Below are positions 34,150 through 41,986 of a stretch of DNA of 64,000 nt, in pieces. Each line of letters begins with the position of its first letter. Position 1 is the stretch's first letter. The stretch comes from DASWZN01 sp963841635. GTDB taxonomy: Bacteria > Acidobacteriota > Terriglobia > Bryobacterales > Bryobacteraceae. The position numbers and the translations under genes were made by a program. Location: assembly GCA_963841635.1 (NCBI GenBank), contig CAWJDO010000002.1:2728001-2792000 (forward strand), written 5' to 3'. The notes under the pieces were generated by a model. That model saw nothing but the letters and a program-made list of their open reading frames with translations. It made no database searches and was not told the origin of the DNA.

Positions 34150-34207
34150 CTGCTTGGGTGGAAAGCAATCGAACTCAAAAGCCCGCCGGTGGCCAGGCGG
34201 GCTTTTT
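34099..34207 (+). promoter_or_regulatory. His operon attenuator: competing RNA structures
   Basis: Four segments can be read. Segment 1, GCCCG (34099-34103), lies before the His codons. Segment 2, CGGGCT (34142-34147), covers the end and stop codon of the leader peptide. Segment 3, AGCCCG (34180-34185), is the left arm of the terminator, and segment 4, GGCGGGCT (34196-34203), is its right arm. Segments 2 and 4 share the hexamer CGGGCT, so they compete for segment 3. A ribosome stalled on His codons would cover segment 1 and free 2 to pair with 3 (antitermination); a ribosome at the stop would cover 2 and let 3 pair with 4 (termination). The terminator is certain; the 1-2 and 2-3 pairings are inferred and short (5-6 bp). 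Confidence 0.75.
34177..34207 (+). terminator. Rho-independent terminator in the his leader
   Basis: AAAAGCCCGCC (34177-34187) and GGCGGGCTTTT (34196-34206) pair over 11 bp around an 8-nt loop, followed by a T-run (34203-34207). It lies between the leader peptide and hisI and would stop transcription before the operon. Confidence 0.85.
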
Positions 34208-34223
34208 CGTTAATAGGCACACA

Positions 34224-34604
34224 ATGAACCTCGATTTCACCAAACTCGACGGGCTGCTGCCCGCTGTGATTCAGGACCATGCAAGCGGTCGTGTGCTCAT
34301 GGTCGGATTCATGAACGAAGAGGCCTTCGAGCGGACGCTCGAAACCGGCTTCGCCACCTTCTACAGCCGCTCGCGAAAGAAGCTGTGGATGAAGGGCGAG
34401 AGCTCCGGCCACCGCCTCGTCGTCAAGGAGATCTCGGTCGACTGCGACGTGGACTCGGTGTTGGTTCGCGTCGAGGCGCTAGGCCCCGGCGTGTGCCACA
34501 ACGGCTACCAGAGCTGCTTCTACCGCCGCTACGAAAACGGCGGATGGGTGGAATCGGAGCCCCGCACATTCGATCCCGGCTCGGTCTACGGAGGCCAGGC
34601 ATGA
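34224..34604 (+). CDS. hisI: Phosphoribosyl-AMP cyclohydrolase
   Basis: Opens the purine ring of phosphoribosyl-AMP in the third step of histidine synthesis, using zinc and magnesium. At 126 residues it is a single-domain enzyme, without the C-terminal HisE domain seen in many bacteria. Signature parts are VLMVGFMNEEAFERTLETG, FYSRSRKKLWMKGESSGH, and the metal-binding DCDVDSVLVRVEALGPGVCH and SCFYR. Start ATG 34224 lies 17 nt after the leader terminator. The stop overlaps the hisG ATG (ATGA). First structural gene of the operon. Confidence 0.96.
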   Translation: MNLDFTKLDGLLPAVIQDHASGRVLMVGFMNEEAFERTLETGFATFYSRSRKKLWMKGESSGHRLVVKEISVDCDVDSVLVRVEALGPGVCHNGYQSCFYRRYENGGWVESEPRTFDPGSVYGGQA

Positions 34605-35470
34605 AGCTGAAGCTCGGTATTCCCAAAGGCAGCCTCGAGAACGCCACCATCGAACTCTTCCGGCGCGCCGGCTTCCACATCACCACCAGCAGCCGGTCGT
34701 ACTTCCCGGCCATCGACGACCCCGAGATCGAGTGCATGCTCATCCGCGCGCAGGAAATGGCGCGCTATGTCGAGGACGGCGTGCTCGACGCCGGCCTGAC
34801 CGGCCTCGACTGGGTGGCGGAGAACGAGGCCCAGGTCCACACCGTCTGTGACCTGATCTACGCCAAGCAGAGCTTCGGCAAGGTGCGCTGGGTGCTGGCC
34901 GTACCCGAGGCCTCGCCCATCCGCTCGGTGAAGGACCTCGAGGGCAAAATCGTCGCCACCGAGTTGGTCGCCACCACCAAGCGATACCTGGCCGCCAACG
35001 GCGTCAAGGCCAAGGTCGAGTTCAGTTGGGGCGCCACCGAGGTGAAGCCGCCCGAGTTGGCCGACGCCATCGTCGAAGTCACCGAGACCGGCTCCTCGCT
35101 GCGCGCCAACAAGCTGCGCATCATCGAAGCCGTGCTCGAATCGAACACCCAGCTCATCGCCAACGTGGACGCATGGAAGGAGGAGTGGAAGCGGCACAAG
35201 CTCCAGGACGTCCAGATGCTGCTTGATGGCGCTATCAACGCGCTGGGCAAGGTGGGCCTGATGTTGAACGTCAGCCGCGACTGCCTCCAGGCCGTGCTCG
35301 AAGTGTTGCCCGCGCTCAAGAACCCCACCATTTCGCAGCTCAGCCAGGGCGACTGGTTGGCCGTTAACACCATCCTCGACGAATCCACCGTGCGCACCAT
35401 CATCCCGCGCCTGAAAAAGGCGGGGGCGGAGGGCATCGTCGAATATCCGCTCAACAAGATCGTGATGTAG
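34601..35470 (+). CDS. hisG: ATP phosphoribosyltransferase, long form
   Basis: Catalyses the first committed step, ATP plus PRPP to phosphoribosyl-ATP. At 289 residues it is the long (HisG-L) type with a C-terminal regulatory domain able to bind histidine, so no HisZ is needed. Visible elements are LGIPKGSLENATIELFRRAG, GLTGLDWVAE, the VATELVATTKRYL segment near the PRPP site and the EVTETGSSLRANKL loop. The C-terminal ~80 residues (NVSRDCLQAVLEVLPALKNP) form the regulatory part. Overlaps hisI by 4 nt; hisD follows 2 bp after the stop. Confidence 0.96.
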   Translation: MKLKLGIPKGSLENATIELFRRAGFHITTSSRSYFPAIDDPEIECMLIRAQEMARYVEDGVLDAGLTGLDWVAENEAQVHTVCDLIYAKQSFGKVRWVLAVPEASPIRSVKDLEGKIVATELVATTKRYLAANGVKAKVEFSWGATEVKPPELADAIVEVTETGSSLRANKLRIIEAVLESNTQLIANVDAWKEEWKRHKLQDVQMLLDGAINALGKVGLMLNVSRDCLQAVLEVLPALKNPTISQLSQGDWLAVNTILDESTVRTIIPRLKKAGAEGIVEYPLNKIVM

Positions 35471-35472
35471 CC

Positions 35473-36717
35473 ATGATCCGGATCATTCCATCGAGCGGAG
35501 CGGGGAAGCTTCTCAAGCGGCGGGCGGCGCGGCTGGCCGAGGCCGAGGAGACCGTGCGGCCCATCCTCGCGGCCGTGCGTGACAAGGGCGACAAGGCGCT
35601 GATGGAGTTCGCGCGGCGCTATGACGGCCTCGACCGCAAGACGGTGCGCGTGCCCGAGCGCGAGCTGGCCGAGGCGGCGAAGCACCTGCCTAAGGAACTG
35701 CGCAACGCGGTGCGCGACGCTTCGAAGAACATCCGCGCGTTCGCCACGATGCAGCTGCCCCGCGAGAAGATGGAGAGCCTGGAGCCGGGCCTGTCGGTCG
35801 GCCAGATCGTGCGGCCGCTCGATGCGGTCGGGGCGTACATTCCTTCGGGCCGGTACCCGCTGCCCTCGACGCTCATGATGACTGTGATTCCCGCGCAGGT
35901 TGCCGGCGTCCCTCGGATTTGCGTGGCCTCGCCGCGGCCGGTGCCGGCGATCCACGGCGTCGCGTCGATCCTCGGCGTGAAGGACGTGTTCCAGATGGGC
36001 GGCGCGCACGCCATCGCCGCGTTCGCCTACGGCACGCGCACAGTTCCCAAGGTTGACAGGATCGTGGGGCCGGGCAACATCTACGTGGCCGCGGCCAAGA
36101 AGCTGCTGGCCGGCGAGGTAGGCATCGACTTCATCGCCGGGCCCACCGAGATCCTGATCATCGCCCACGACGGAGATCCGGAGGTCCTGGCGCTGGACAT
36201 GCTCGCCCAGGCCGAGCACGACGTGGATGCCGCGGCCATCCTGCTCACTACCTCGGAGCCGTTGGCGCGCGCCGTGGCGGCTGAGTTGGAGGCGCAACTC
36301 GCCGTCCTGCCTACCGCGGCCGTCGCCGCGAAGGCCATCGCCAAAAACAGTGCGATCATTTTGGTCGAGTCGCTCGACCAGGCCATCGAGCTGGCGAACG
36401 GCTTCGCGCCCGAGCACCTCAGCATTCCGTCGATGGCGTTGCTGGCCGAAGTCCGCCACGCGGGTAGCGTCTTCGTGGGTCCGCATAGCCCCGAGGCGGC
36501 TGGCGATTACGCTTCCGGTCCCAACCACGTCCTGCCTACGAACGGGGCGGCCCGGCTTCGCGGCGGCCTCTCGGCGGCGGATTTCGTCAAGGTGATCTCG
36601 GTGCAGAAGCTGAGCGCCGCGGCTCTGGCGCGTTTGAAACCCGCGATCGCCACGCTGGCTCGGGCCGAGGGCCTGGAAGCGCACGCGCGCTCGGTGGAGG
36701 TGCGCCGCAATGACTGA
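35473..36717 (+). CDS. hisD: Histidinol dehydrogenase
   Basis: NAD-dependent enzyme that oxidises histidinol to histidine in the last two steps. The 414-residue protein has the family string VGAYIPSGRYPLPSTLMM, the NAD-binding FQMGGAHAIAAFAYGT, VGPGNIYVAAAKKL, and the zinc-binding AGPTEILI and AQAEHDVDAAAILLT regions, ending with GPHSPEAAGDYASGPNHVLPT. Its stop overlaps the hisC ATG by 8 nt, indicating coupled translation. Confidence 0.97.
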   Translation: MIRIIPSSGAGKLLKRRAARLAEAEETVRPILAAVRDKGDKALMEFARRYDGLDRKTVRVPERELAEAAKHLPKELRNAVRDASKNIRAFATMQLPREKMESLEPGLSVGQIVRPLDAVGAYIPSGRYPLPSTLMMTVIPAQVAGVPRICVASPRPVPAIHGVASILGVKDVFQMGGAHAIAAFAYGTRTVPKVDRIVGPGNIYVAAAKKLLAGEVGIDFIAGPTEILIIAHDGDPEVLALDMLAQAEHDVDAAAILLTTSEPLARAVAAELEAQLAVLPTAAVAAKAIAKNSAIILVESLDQAIELANGFAPEHLSIPSMALLAEVRHAGSVFVGPHSPEAAGDYASGPNHVLPTNGAARLRGGLSAADFVKVISVQKLSAAALARLKPAIATLARAEGLEAHARSVEVRRND

Positions 36718-37768
36718 CGTTCCGCGCCCGCGCCAGGCCGTCCTGAACATGGCGCCCTACTCGCCGCCCACCGGCGGCCGCTCCGGCAAGCTCCGCCTCG
36801 ATTTCAACGAGAACACCGTAGGCTGCTCTCCCCGTGTGCTGGAGGCCCTGCGCGAGCGGATCGGGACGGCCGATCTCGCGGTGTATCCCGAGTACGGCGA
36901 AGCCAGGCCGGCCGTCGCGGAGTTCTTCGGCGTGCCGTCCGAGAACCTGCTCTTCACCAACGGCACCGACGAAGCCATCCAGGTGCTGATCAACACTTAT
37001 GTGGACGATGGCGACCAGGTCCTGCTGCCGCGGCCGTCTTATGCCATGTACCGTTTCTATGCCGACTTGGCTGGCGCCGCGGTGCGCGAAATCGGCTATC
37101 GGGACGGGGACCTGGCGTTCCCGCTCGAGGAGTTGATGGAGGCGGCCGGCCCGGAGACGCGCGCCATCCTGATCGCGAACCCGAACAACCCGACCGGCAG
37201 CGCCGTGTCCCTCGAAGGCATCGAGCGGATCCTGGACCGCGCTCCCACGGCCGCCGTTCTGATCGACGAAGCCTATTTCGAATTCTGCGGGATCACCGCG
37301 CTGCCACTGCTCGCTGCCCGCCCGAACCTGTTCGTGAGCCGCACGTTTTCCAAGGTCTACGGCATGGCCGCGATGCGGATCGGTTGCCTGATGTCGCAGG
37401 CCGCCAACATCGCGTTCCTGCACAAGGCTCAGTCGCCCTACAGCGTGAACGCGCTGGCGGTATTGGCGGCGAGCGTGGCCGTTCATGACCGCGCCTATGT
37501 TGAGAACTACGTAGCCGAGGCGCTTCGCGCGCGTGACATGCTGTGCCGCGGGCTCGACCGCATGGGCATCGGCTACTATCCCAGCCAGGGGAATTTCATT
37601 CTGGCGAAGATCGGGCCGCGGTCCGTCGAGATCCGCGACCGCCTGCGCGAGAAGAGCGTGCTGGTGCGCGACCGCAGCTACGAGATCGCCGGCGCGGTCC
37701 GCATCACCGCCGGCACCTGCGAACAAACCGGGCGGCTCCTGAGCGAACTGGAGAAGATCTGGCAATGA
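36710..37768 (+). CDS. hisC: Histidinol-phosphate aminotransferase
   Basis: PLP enzyme converting imidazole-acetol phosphate to histidinol phosphate. The 352-residue protein has LDFNENTVGCSP near the start, the NPNNPTGSAV motif, DEAYFEFCG with the cofactor aspartate, and the PLP-lysine region SRTFSKVYGMAAMRIG. Overlaps hisD at its start; its stop overlaps the next gene by ATGA. The short first domain matches class I/II aminotransferases of the HisC family. Confidence 0.95.
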   Translation: MTDVPRPRQAVLNMAPYSPPTGGRSGKLRLDFNENTVGCSPRVLEALRERIGTADLAVYPEYGEARPAVAEFFGVPSENLLFTNGTDEAIQVLINTYVDDGDQVLLPRPSYAMYRFYADLAGAAVREIGYRDGDLAFPLEELMEAAGPETRAILIANPNNPTGSAVSLEGIERILDRAPTAAVLIDEAYFEFCGITALPLLAARPNLFVSRTFSKVYGMAAMRIGCLMSQAANIAFLHKAQSPYSVNALAVLAASVAVHDRAYVENYVAEALRARDMLCRGLDRMGIGYYPSQGNFILAKIGPRSVEIRDRLREKSVLVRDRSYEIAGAVRITAGTCEQTGRLLSELEKIWQ

Positions 37769-38439
37769 GCGGCCGAATTCTGGTGTTCGACATGGACGGC
37801 GTGCTGGTGGACGTGACCGAGTCCTATCGCGAGGCCATCCAACAGACCGTGGAGCACTTCACCGGCCGGCGGCCGACGGGCGAGCGCATCCAGGACCTCA
37901 AGAACCAGGGCGGCTGGAACAACGACTGGGATCTCTCCCACCACTTCATCCAGGGCTTCGGCGTCCAGGTGCCGTACGGCGCCGTGGTCGACTATTTCAA
38001 CGAGATCTTTCTCGGCGATGACGGATTGATTCACCGCGAGCGCTGGGTGGCGCGGGATGGCCTGCTCGACCGCCTCGCCAGGAGCTATCAGCTCGCGTTG
38101 TTCACGGGCCGGCTGATGGTGGAGGTCGAGGTGACGCTCGGCCGCTTCGCGCCGAAGCTGGCGTTCGAGCCTATGATTACGGCGGACGACGGCGTTGCTC
38201 CCAAGCCTTCGCCGGAGGGTCTCGAGCGCATTGCCCGCCTGAATCCGGGCAAGGATCTGTGGTACGTGGGCGACTCGGTGGACGACGCGCGCAGCGCCCG
38301 CCAGGCCGGGGTCCCGTTCATCGGCATCGCCGCTCCGACCAGCCTGCGCAGGAGCGAACTGGTCGACCTGTTTCGCGCCGAAAACGCCATCGCCGTGCTC
38401 GACGACATCAATCAACTGGAGGCCGCGCTGCCGCAATGA
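37765..38439 (+). CDS. HAD-superfamily phosphatase in the his operon
   Basis: A 224-residue HAD phosphatase of subfamily I. Motif I is DMDGVLVDV (Asp9, Asp11), motif II lies in ALFTGR, and motif IV is YVGDSVDDARSARQAGVPFIG. It sits between hisC and hisB with a 4-nt overlap onto hisC. The window encodes no other histidinol-phosphate phosphatase (neither a HisB-N domain nor a PHP-type HisK), so this protein is the natural candidate for that step. Related HAD-IA proteins associated with histidine genes are known from a few lineages. The assignment is contextual, not proven. A 115-bp gap separates it from hisB. Confidence 0.85.
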   Translation: MSGRILVFDMDGVLVDVTESYREAIQQTVEHFTGRRPTGERIQDLKNQGGWNNDWDLSHHFIQGFGVQVPYGAVVDYFNEIFLGDDGLIHRERWVARDGLLDRLARSYQLALFTGRLMVEVEVTLGRFAPKLAFEPMITADDGVAPKPSPEGLERIARLNPGKDLWYVGDSVDDARSARQAGVPFIGIAAPTSLRRSELVDLFRAENAIAVLDDINQLEAALPQ

Positions 38440-38554
38440 GAACCACTCGCGCACAGCGATCTGCAAACCGGGGGCTGGCTCGAATTTCGCTGCTTTTGCG
38501 AAACTTCGTGCCTGTCCCAAGGTTTGCCCTTGGACGAAAGGGGGCCACCCCGCA
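38440..38554. other. 115-bp gap inside the his operon
   Basis: The only long gap before hisB in an otherwise overlapping operon. Near 38514-38536 it holds a hairpin-like GTCCCAAGG/CCTTGGAC (one bulged C). There is no T-run and no clear promoter. The gap may be a remnant of a lost gene or repeat. Confidence 0.4.
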
Positions 38555-39142
38555 ATGAGAATCGCCAACATCGACCGCAACACCAAAGAGACGCGCATCC
38601 GCGGCCGGCTGCGGATCGATGGCCGCGGACGCTACCAGATCTCGACCGGCGTGCGATTCCTCGACCACATGCTCGAGCTCTTCGCGAAGCACGGCGGCTT
38701 CGACCTGGACCTCAAGGCCGACGGAGATCTCGATGTGGATCAGCACCACACCGTGGAGGATGTGGGCATCGTGCTCGGCGACCTGTTCTCCGAAGCCCTG
38801 GGCGACCGTCGCGGCATCAACCGCGCCGGCTATTTCCTGATGCCGATGGATGAGACCCTGGCGGCGGCTGCGGTCGATCTCGGAGGTCGCCCGTTCCTGG
38901 TCTACAAAGACCGCGTCAAGGTGCGGCTGGTGGGCGATCTCCAGGCCGAGTTGCTCGAAGATTTCTTCCACGGTTTCACGACGCACGCCGGAGCGAACCT
39001 GCACGTGAAGGTGCTCGACGGCCGGTCGAGCCATCACAAAGTCGAGGCGGTCTTCAAGTGCTTCGCGCGTGCCCTGCGTTTCGCCTGCTCGAAAGACAAA
39101 CGCCTGCGAGGAGATCTGCCCTCGACCAAGGGGCTGCTATGA
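38555..39142 (+). CDS. hisB: Imidazoleglycerol-phosphate dehydratase
   Basis: Monofunctional IGP dehydratase, 195 residues, without the N-terminal phosphatase domain of enterobacterial HisB. The manganese-binding repeats are visible: FLDHMLELFAKH, DQHHTVEDVGIVLG, and later FFHGFTTHAGANLHV and SSHHKVEAVFK. It catalyses imidazoleglycerol phosphate to imidazole-acetol phosphate. ATG 38555 begins MRIANIDRNTKETRI, the usual start. A copy of repeat B lies between its stop and hisH. Confidence 0.97.
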   Translation: MRIANIDRNTKETRIRGRLRIDGRGRYQISTGVRFLDHMLELFAKHGGFDLDLKADGDLDVDQHHTVEDVGIVLGDLFSEALGDRRGINRAGYFLMPMDETLAAAAVDLGGRPFLVYKDRVKVRLVGDLQAELLEDFFHGFTTHAGANLHVKVLDGRSSHHKVEAVFKCFARALRFACSKDKRLRGDLPSTKGLL

Positions 39143-39155
39143 CGGGCCCCGCCTT

Positions 39156-39183
39156 ACCGAGCCGCGACCGCAACGGAGCGGTA
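39156..39183 (+). repeat. Repeat B copy 4, inside the his operon
   Basis: ACCGAGCCGCGACCG followed by CAACGGAGCGGTA matches the repeat B consensus with a few changes in the centre. It occupies the hisB-hisH gap (39143-39188) and ends 5 nt before the hisH ATG. Confidence 0.7.
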
Positions 39184-39188
39184 CGCCC

Positions 39189-39776
39189 ATGATCGCCATC
39201 TTCGACTACGGAGCCGGGAACCTGCGCTCCGTGGAGAACACGCTGCAGGAAGTCGGCGCCGAATACACCATCGTGCGCGACGCCGCCGGCCTGTCGAGGG
39301 CGTCGAAAATCATCCTGCCGGGCGTGGGCCATTTCGGCCAGATGATGCGCGCCCTCGATCGCCTCGGCGTCCGCGTCGCCCTGATCGAGCGGATCGGCGC
39401 CGGCGTTCCGTTTCTCGGCATCTGCCTCGGTCTTCAAGCCCTGTTCGAGAAGAGCGAGGAGGCGCCGGAAGCGCGCGGCCTGGGAATCTTCGAGGGCACG
39501 GTGACGAGGTTCCCCGCCGGCGCGCGCGTGCCGCACATGGGCTGGAACAACGTAACAGGGCCGGCGCGACTCCTCGCGGGCGCGGGCCCGGAGCCGTACC
39601 TCTATTTCGCGCACAGCTACTACGTTCCGCTGAACCCGGCCACGGCGGCCACCTGCACCTACACGCTGCCCTACACCGCGGTCCTCGAAAGCGCCAACGT
39701 CTTCGGCGTGCAATTTCATCCCGAAAAGTCGGGCCCGCTGGGACTCAAGATCGTGAAGAAGTTCGTGGAGCTCTGA
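39189..39776 (+). CDS. hisH: Imidazole glycerol phosphate synthase, glutaminase subunit
   Basis: Class I glutamine amidotransferase that supplies ammonia to HisF. In 195 residues, the catalytic triad is Cys79 (GICLGLQ), His177 and Glu179 (QFHPEKS); the oxyanion-strand region is FDYGAGNLRS and LPGVGHFG. ATG 39189 opens IAIFDYGAGN. The stop overlaps the hisF ATG by one base (TGATG), as expected for the two subunits of one enzyme. Repeat B copy 4 lies directly upstream. Confidence 0.97.
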   Translation: MIAIFDYGAGNLRSVENTLQEVGAEYTIVRDAAGLSRASKIILPGVGHFGQMMRALDRLGVRVALIERIGAGVPFLGICLGLQALFEKSEEAPEARGLGIFEGTVTRFPAGARVPHMGWNNVTGPARLLAGAGPEPYLYFAHSYYVPLNPATAATCTYTLPYTAVLESANVFGVQFHPEKSGPLGLKIVKKFVEL

Positions 39777-40540
39777 TGCTGGCCAAGCGCATTATCCCCT
39801 GCCTCGACGTCACCGCCGGCCGAGTGGTCAAGGGCATCAACTTCGTCAACCTGCGCGACGCGGGCGACCCGGTGGAACTGGCCGATCGCTACAACCAGCA
39901 GGGCGCCGACGAGCTGGTCTTCCTCGATATCACCGCTTCGAGCGACAACCGCGACACCATGGCGGACGTGGTGGCCCGCACCGCGCGGCGCGTCTTCATC
40001 CCCCTCACCGTGGGCGGAGGAATCCGTTCGGTCGCCGACGCGCGCAAGATCCTGCTGGCCGGTGCCGACAAGGTGAGCGTCAACACCGCGGCCGTAACGC
40101 GGCCGGAGCTAATCACGGAACTCAGCGAGGAATTCGGAGCGCAGGCCGCGGTCCTCGCCATCGACGCCAAACGGGCCGGCCCTGGCGCCTGGCACGTGTA
40201 CGTGCGCGGAGGGCGCGACGACACCGGCATCGACGCTATCGAGTGGGCCGCTCGCGGCGAGGCGCTGGGAGCGGGCGAAATTCTGCTGACATCGATGGAC
40301 ACCGACGGCGTCCAGGACGGCTTCGACTGCGAGCTGACCCGCACGGTTTCCCGCGCCACGCACATCCCCGTGATCGCATCGGGCGGCGCCGGCAAGCCCG
40401 AGCATTTCACCCGGGTGCTCACCGAAGGCGAGGCCGATGCCGCGCTCGCGGCGTCCATCTTCCACTATGGCACCTACACCGTGACCGACCTCAAACAGCA
40501 CCTGGCCGCCGACGGCGTGCCTGTGCGGAGGATGCCGTGA
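39776..40540 (+). CDS. hisF: Imidazole glycerol phosphate synthase, cyclase subunit
   Basis: TIM-barrel cyclase, 254 residues, that joins ammonia from HisH to PRFAR, giving imidazole glycerol phosphate and AICAR. The acid-base aspartates are Asp11 (IIPCLDVTAGRVVKG) and the one in VLAIDAKRAG. Phosphate-binding loops VGGGIRS and ASGGAGKPEHF are present. Its GTGA overlap with hisA (4 nt) keeps the two barrel genes coupled. Confidence 0.98.
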   Translation: MLAKRIIPCLDVTAGRVVKGINFVNLRDAGDPVELADRYNQQGADELVFLDITASSDNRDTMADVVARTARRVFIPLTVGGGIRSVADARKILLAGADKVSVNTAAVTRPELITELSEEFGAQAAVLAIDAKRAGPGAWHVYVRGGRDDTGIDAIEWAARGEALGAGEILLTSMDTDGVQDGFDCELTRTVSRATHIPVIASGGAGKPEHFTRVLTEGEADAALAASIFHYGTYTVTDLKQHLAADGVPVRRMP

Positions 40541-41235
40541 TTCTGCCTTGCATCGACCTGATGGACGGCAAGGTGGTGCAGCTCGTTCAGGGCCGCGAGA
40601 AGGCCCTCGACGGGCCGGGGCCCGAAGAGATGCTGCGCCGGTTCGCGCCGTTCGCGGAAATCCAGGTGATCGACCTCGACGCAGCCATCGGCAGCGGCTC
40701 GAACGACACGATAGTTGAGTTCCTGGCCGCGCGAGCGGTGACGCGCGTCGGCGGAGGCGTGCGAACAATCGAGCGCGGGCGGTCCCTCGTGAAGCAAGGG
40801 GCCAGCAAGGTGATCGTGGGCACAGCGGCCTTCGGCCCCGCCGGCGTGCGCGCCGAGTTCCTCGAACCCCTGGCCGAAGCGATCGGCCGCGAGCGCGTCA
40901 TCGTGGCCCTCGATTCGAAAAACGGTAAGATCGTGGTCAAGGGATGGCGGGAGGCGACTACGCTCAGCGCCGAAGAGGTTCTCGGACTGCTCGAGCCCTA
41001 CTGCTGCGGGTTCCTGTGCACTTATGTGGATAAGGAAGGGATGCTCGAGGGCACCGACCTCGACTGGTTCCGGCGCTTGCGCCGTACGACCCAGCACGAG
41101 CTCACCGCCGCGGGCGGCATCGCCACCCTCGAAGAGATCCGCGAGCTTCAGCGCCTCGATATCCACGCCGCGCTCGGCATGGCGATCTACACCGGCCGCC
41201 TCAGCCTCGAAGAGCTGGCCGGCATGGGCGCTTAG
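40537..41235 (+). CDS. hisA: Phosphoribosylformimino-AICAR-phosphate isomerase
   Basis: TIM-barrel isomerase converting ProFAR to PRFAR, 232 residues. The catalytic Asp7 is in ILPCIDLMDGKVVQL, and phosphate loops are VGGGVRTIE and TAAGGIATLEE. GTG 40537 is fixed by the 4-nt overlap with hisF. Compared with usual 240-residue HisA it is slightly short but complete. Last his gene; the next reading frame overlaps its end without a usable start codon. Confidence 0.96.
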   Translation: MILPCIDLMDGKVVQLVQGREKALDGPGPEEMLRRFAPFAEIQVIDLDAAIGSGSNDTIVEFLAARAVTRVGGGVRTIERGRSLVKQGASKVIVGTAAFGPAGVRAEFLEPLAEAIGRERVIVALDSKNGKIVVKGWREATTLSAEEVLGLLEPYCCGFLCTYVDKEGMLEGTDLDWFRRLRRTTQHELTAAGGIATLEEIRELQRLDIHAALGMAIYTGRLSLEELAGMGA

Positions 41236-41239
41236 CGCG

Positions 41240-41986
41240 CTGCTGCTCATCCTGGTCCCCGGAGCCGCGCGCGCGCAGGGTAACTACGAGATACAAGTCT
41301 ACGGCTCGGAGACCGTTCCCGCCGGCAGCACCATGGTGGAGCTTCACTCCAACTTCACCATCCAGGGCAGCAAACAAATCATCGACGGAACGCTGCCCAC
41401 CATCCACCAGCTTCACGAAACGGTCGAGATCACGCACGGCTTCACTCCCTGGTTCGAGCTGGGATATTACAACTTCACCAGCGCGCAGAGCGGCTACGGC
41501 TACAACTGGGTGGGGACGCACCTGCGGCCGCGGGTCGCCATTCCGGAATCCTGGCACTGGCCCGTGGGCGTAAGCCTGTCGAACGAGATCGGCTATCAGC
41601 GGGCCCTTTATTCGAGCGACACCTGGACCTGGGAGATCCGGCCCATCGTCGATCAGAAGTACAAGCGACTGTACTGGGCGTTCAACCCGACCTTCGACCG
41701 CTCTTTCCACGGCCCCGGAGTGAATCAGGGCGTGGTGTTCTCACCCAATGCGAAGGTCAGTTACGACATAACAAAGGTCGTCGCTGCGGGCATCGAGTAT
41801 TACGGGTCCGTCGGCCCCGTCACCAGCTTCGATCCGCTCCGCGACCAGGAACAGCAGATCTTTCCCGCCATCGACCTGAACGTCAGCCCGAAGTGGGAAT
41901 TCAATTTCGGCGTCGGTGTAGGCCTGACCCGATCCACCGACCACTTACTCGTCAAGATGATCCTGGGTTACCGGTTCGGGCGTTGA
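41240..41986 (+). CDS. Exported beta-barrel-like protein, start codon not found
   Basis: The open frame encodes a signal peptide core (ALSALLLILVPGAARAQG) and a mature domain of about 240 residues rich in amphipathic strands (NYEIQVYGSETV, FTPWFELGYYNF, WEFNFGVGVGLT), ending LVKMILGYRFGR, a typical outer-membrane barrel terminus. No ATG, GTG or TTG lies in this frame near the signal peptide; the nearest is ATG 41024, deep in hisA. The ATG at 41224 is in the hisA frame; removing one G after it would give MALSALLLILV, a perfect start. A frame error, an unusual start (CTG) or coupling through hisA are possible. The start coordinate given is approximate. Function unknown. Confidence 0.65.
   Translation: MLLILVPGAARAQGNYEIQVYGSETVPAGSTMVELHSNFTIQGSKQIIDGTLPTIHQLHETVEITHGFTPWFELGYYNFTSAQSGYGYNWVGTHLRPRVAIPESWHWPVGVSLSNEIGYQRALYSSDTWTWEIRPIVDQKYKRLYWAFNPTFDRSFHGPGVNQGVVFSPNAKVSYDITKVVAAGIEYYGSVGPVTSFDPLRDQEQQIFPAIDLNVSPKWEFNFGVGVGLTRSTDHLLVKMILGYRFGR

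Noticed and set aside
34858..36750. A 630-codon open frame antisense to hisG-hisD
   Set aside because: It mirrors the codon structure of the his genes in GC-rich DNA, has no recognisable domain, and the opposite strand is firmly assigned.
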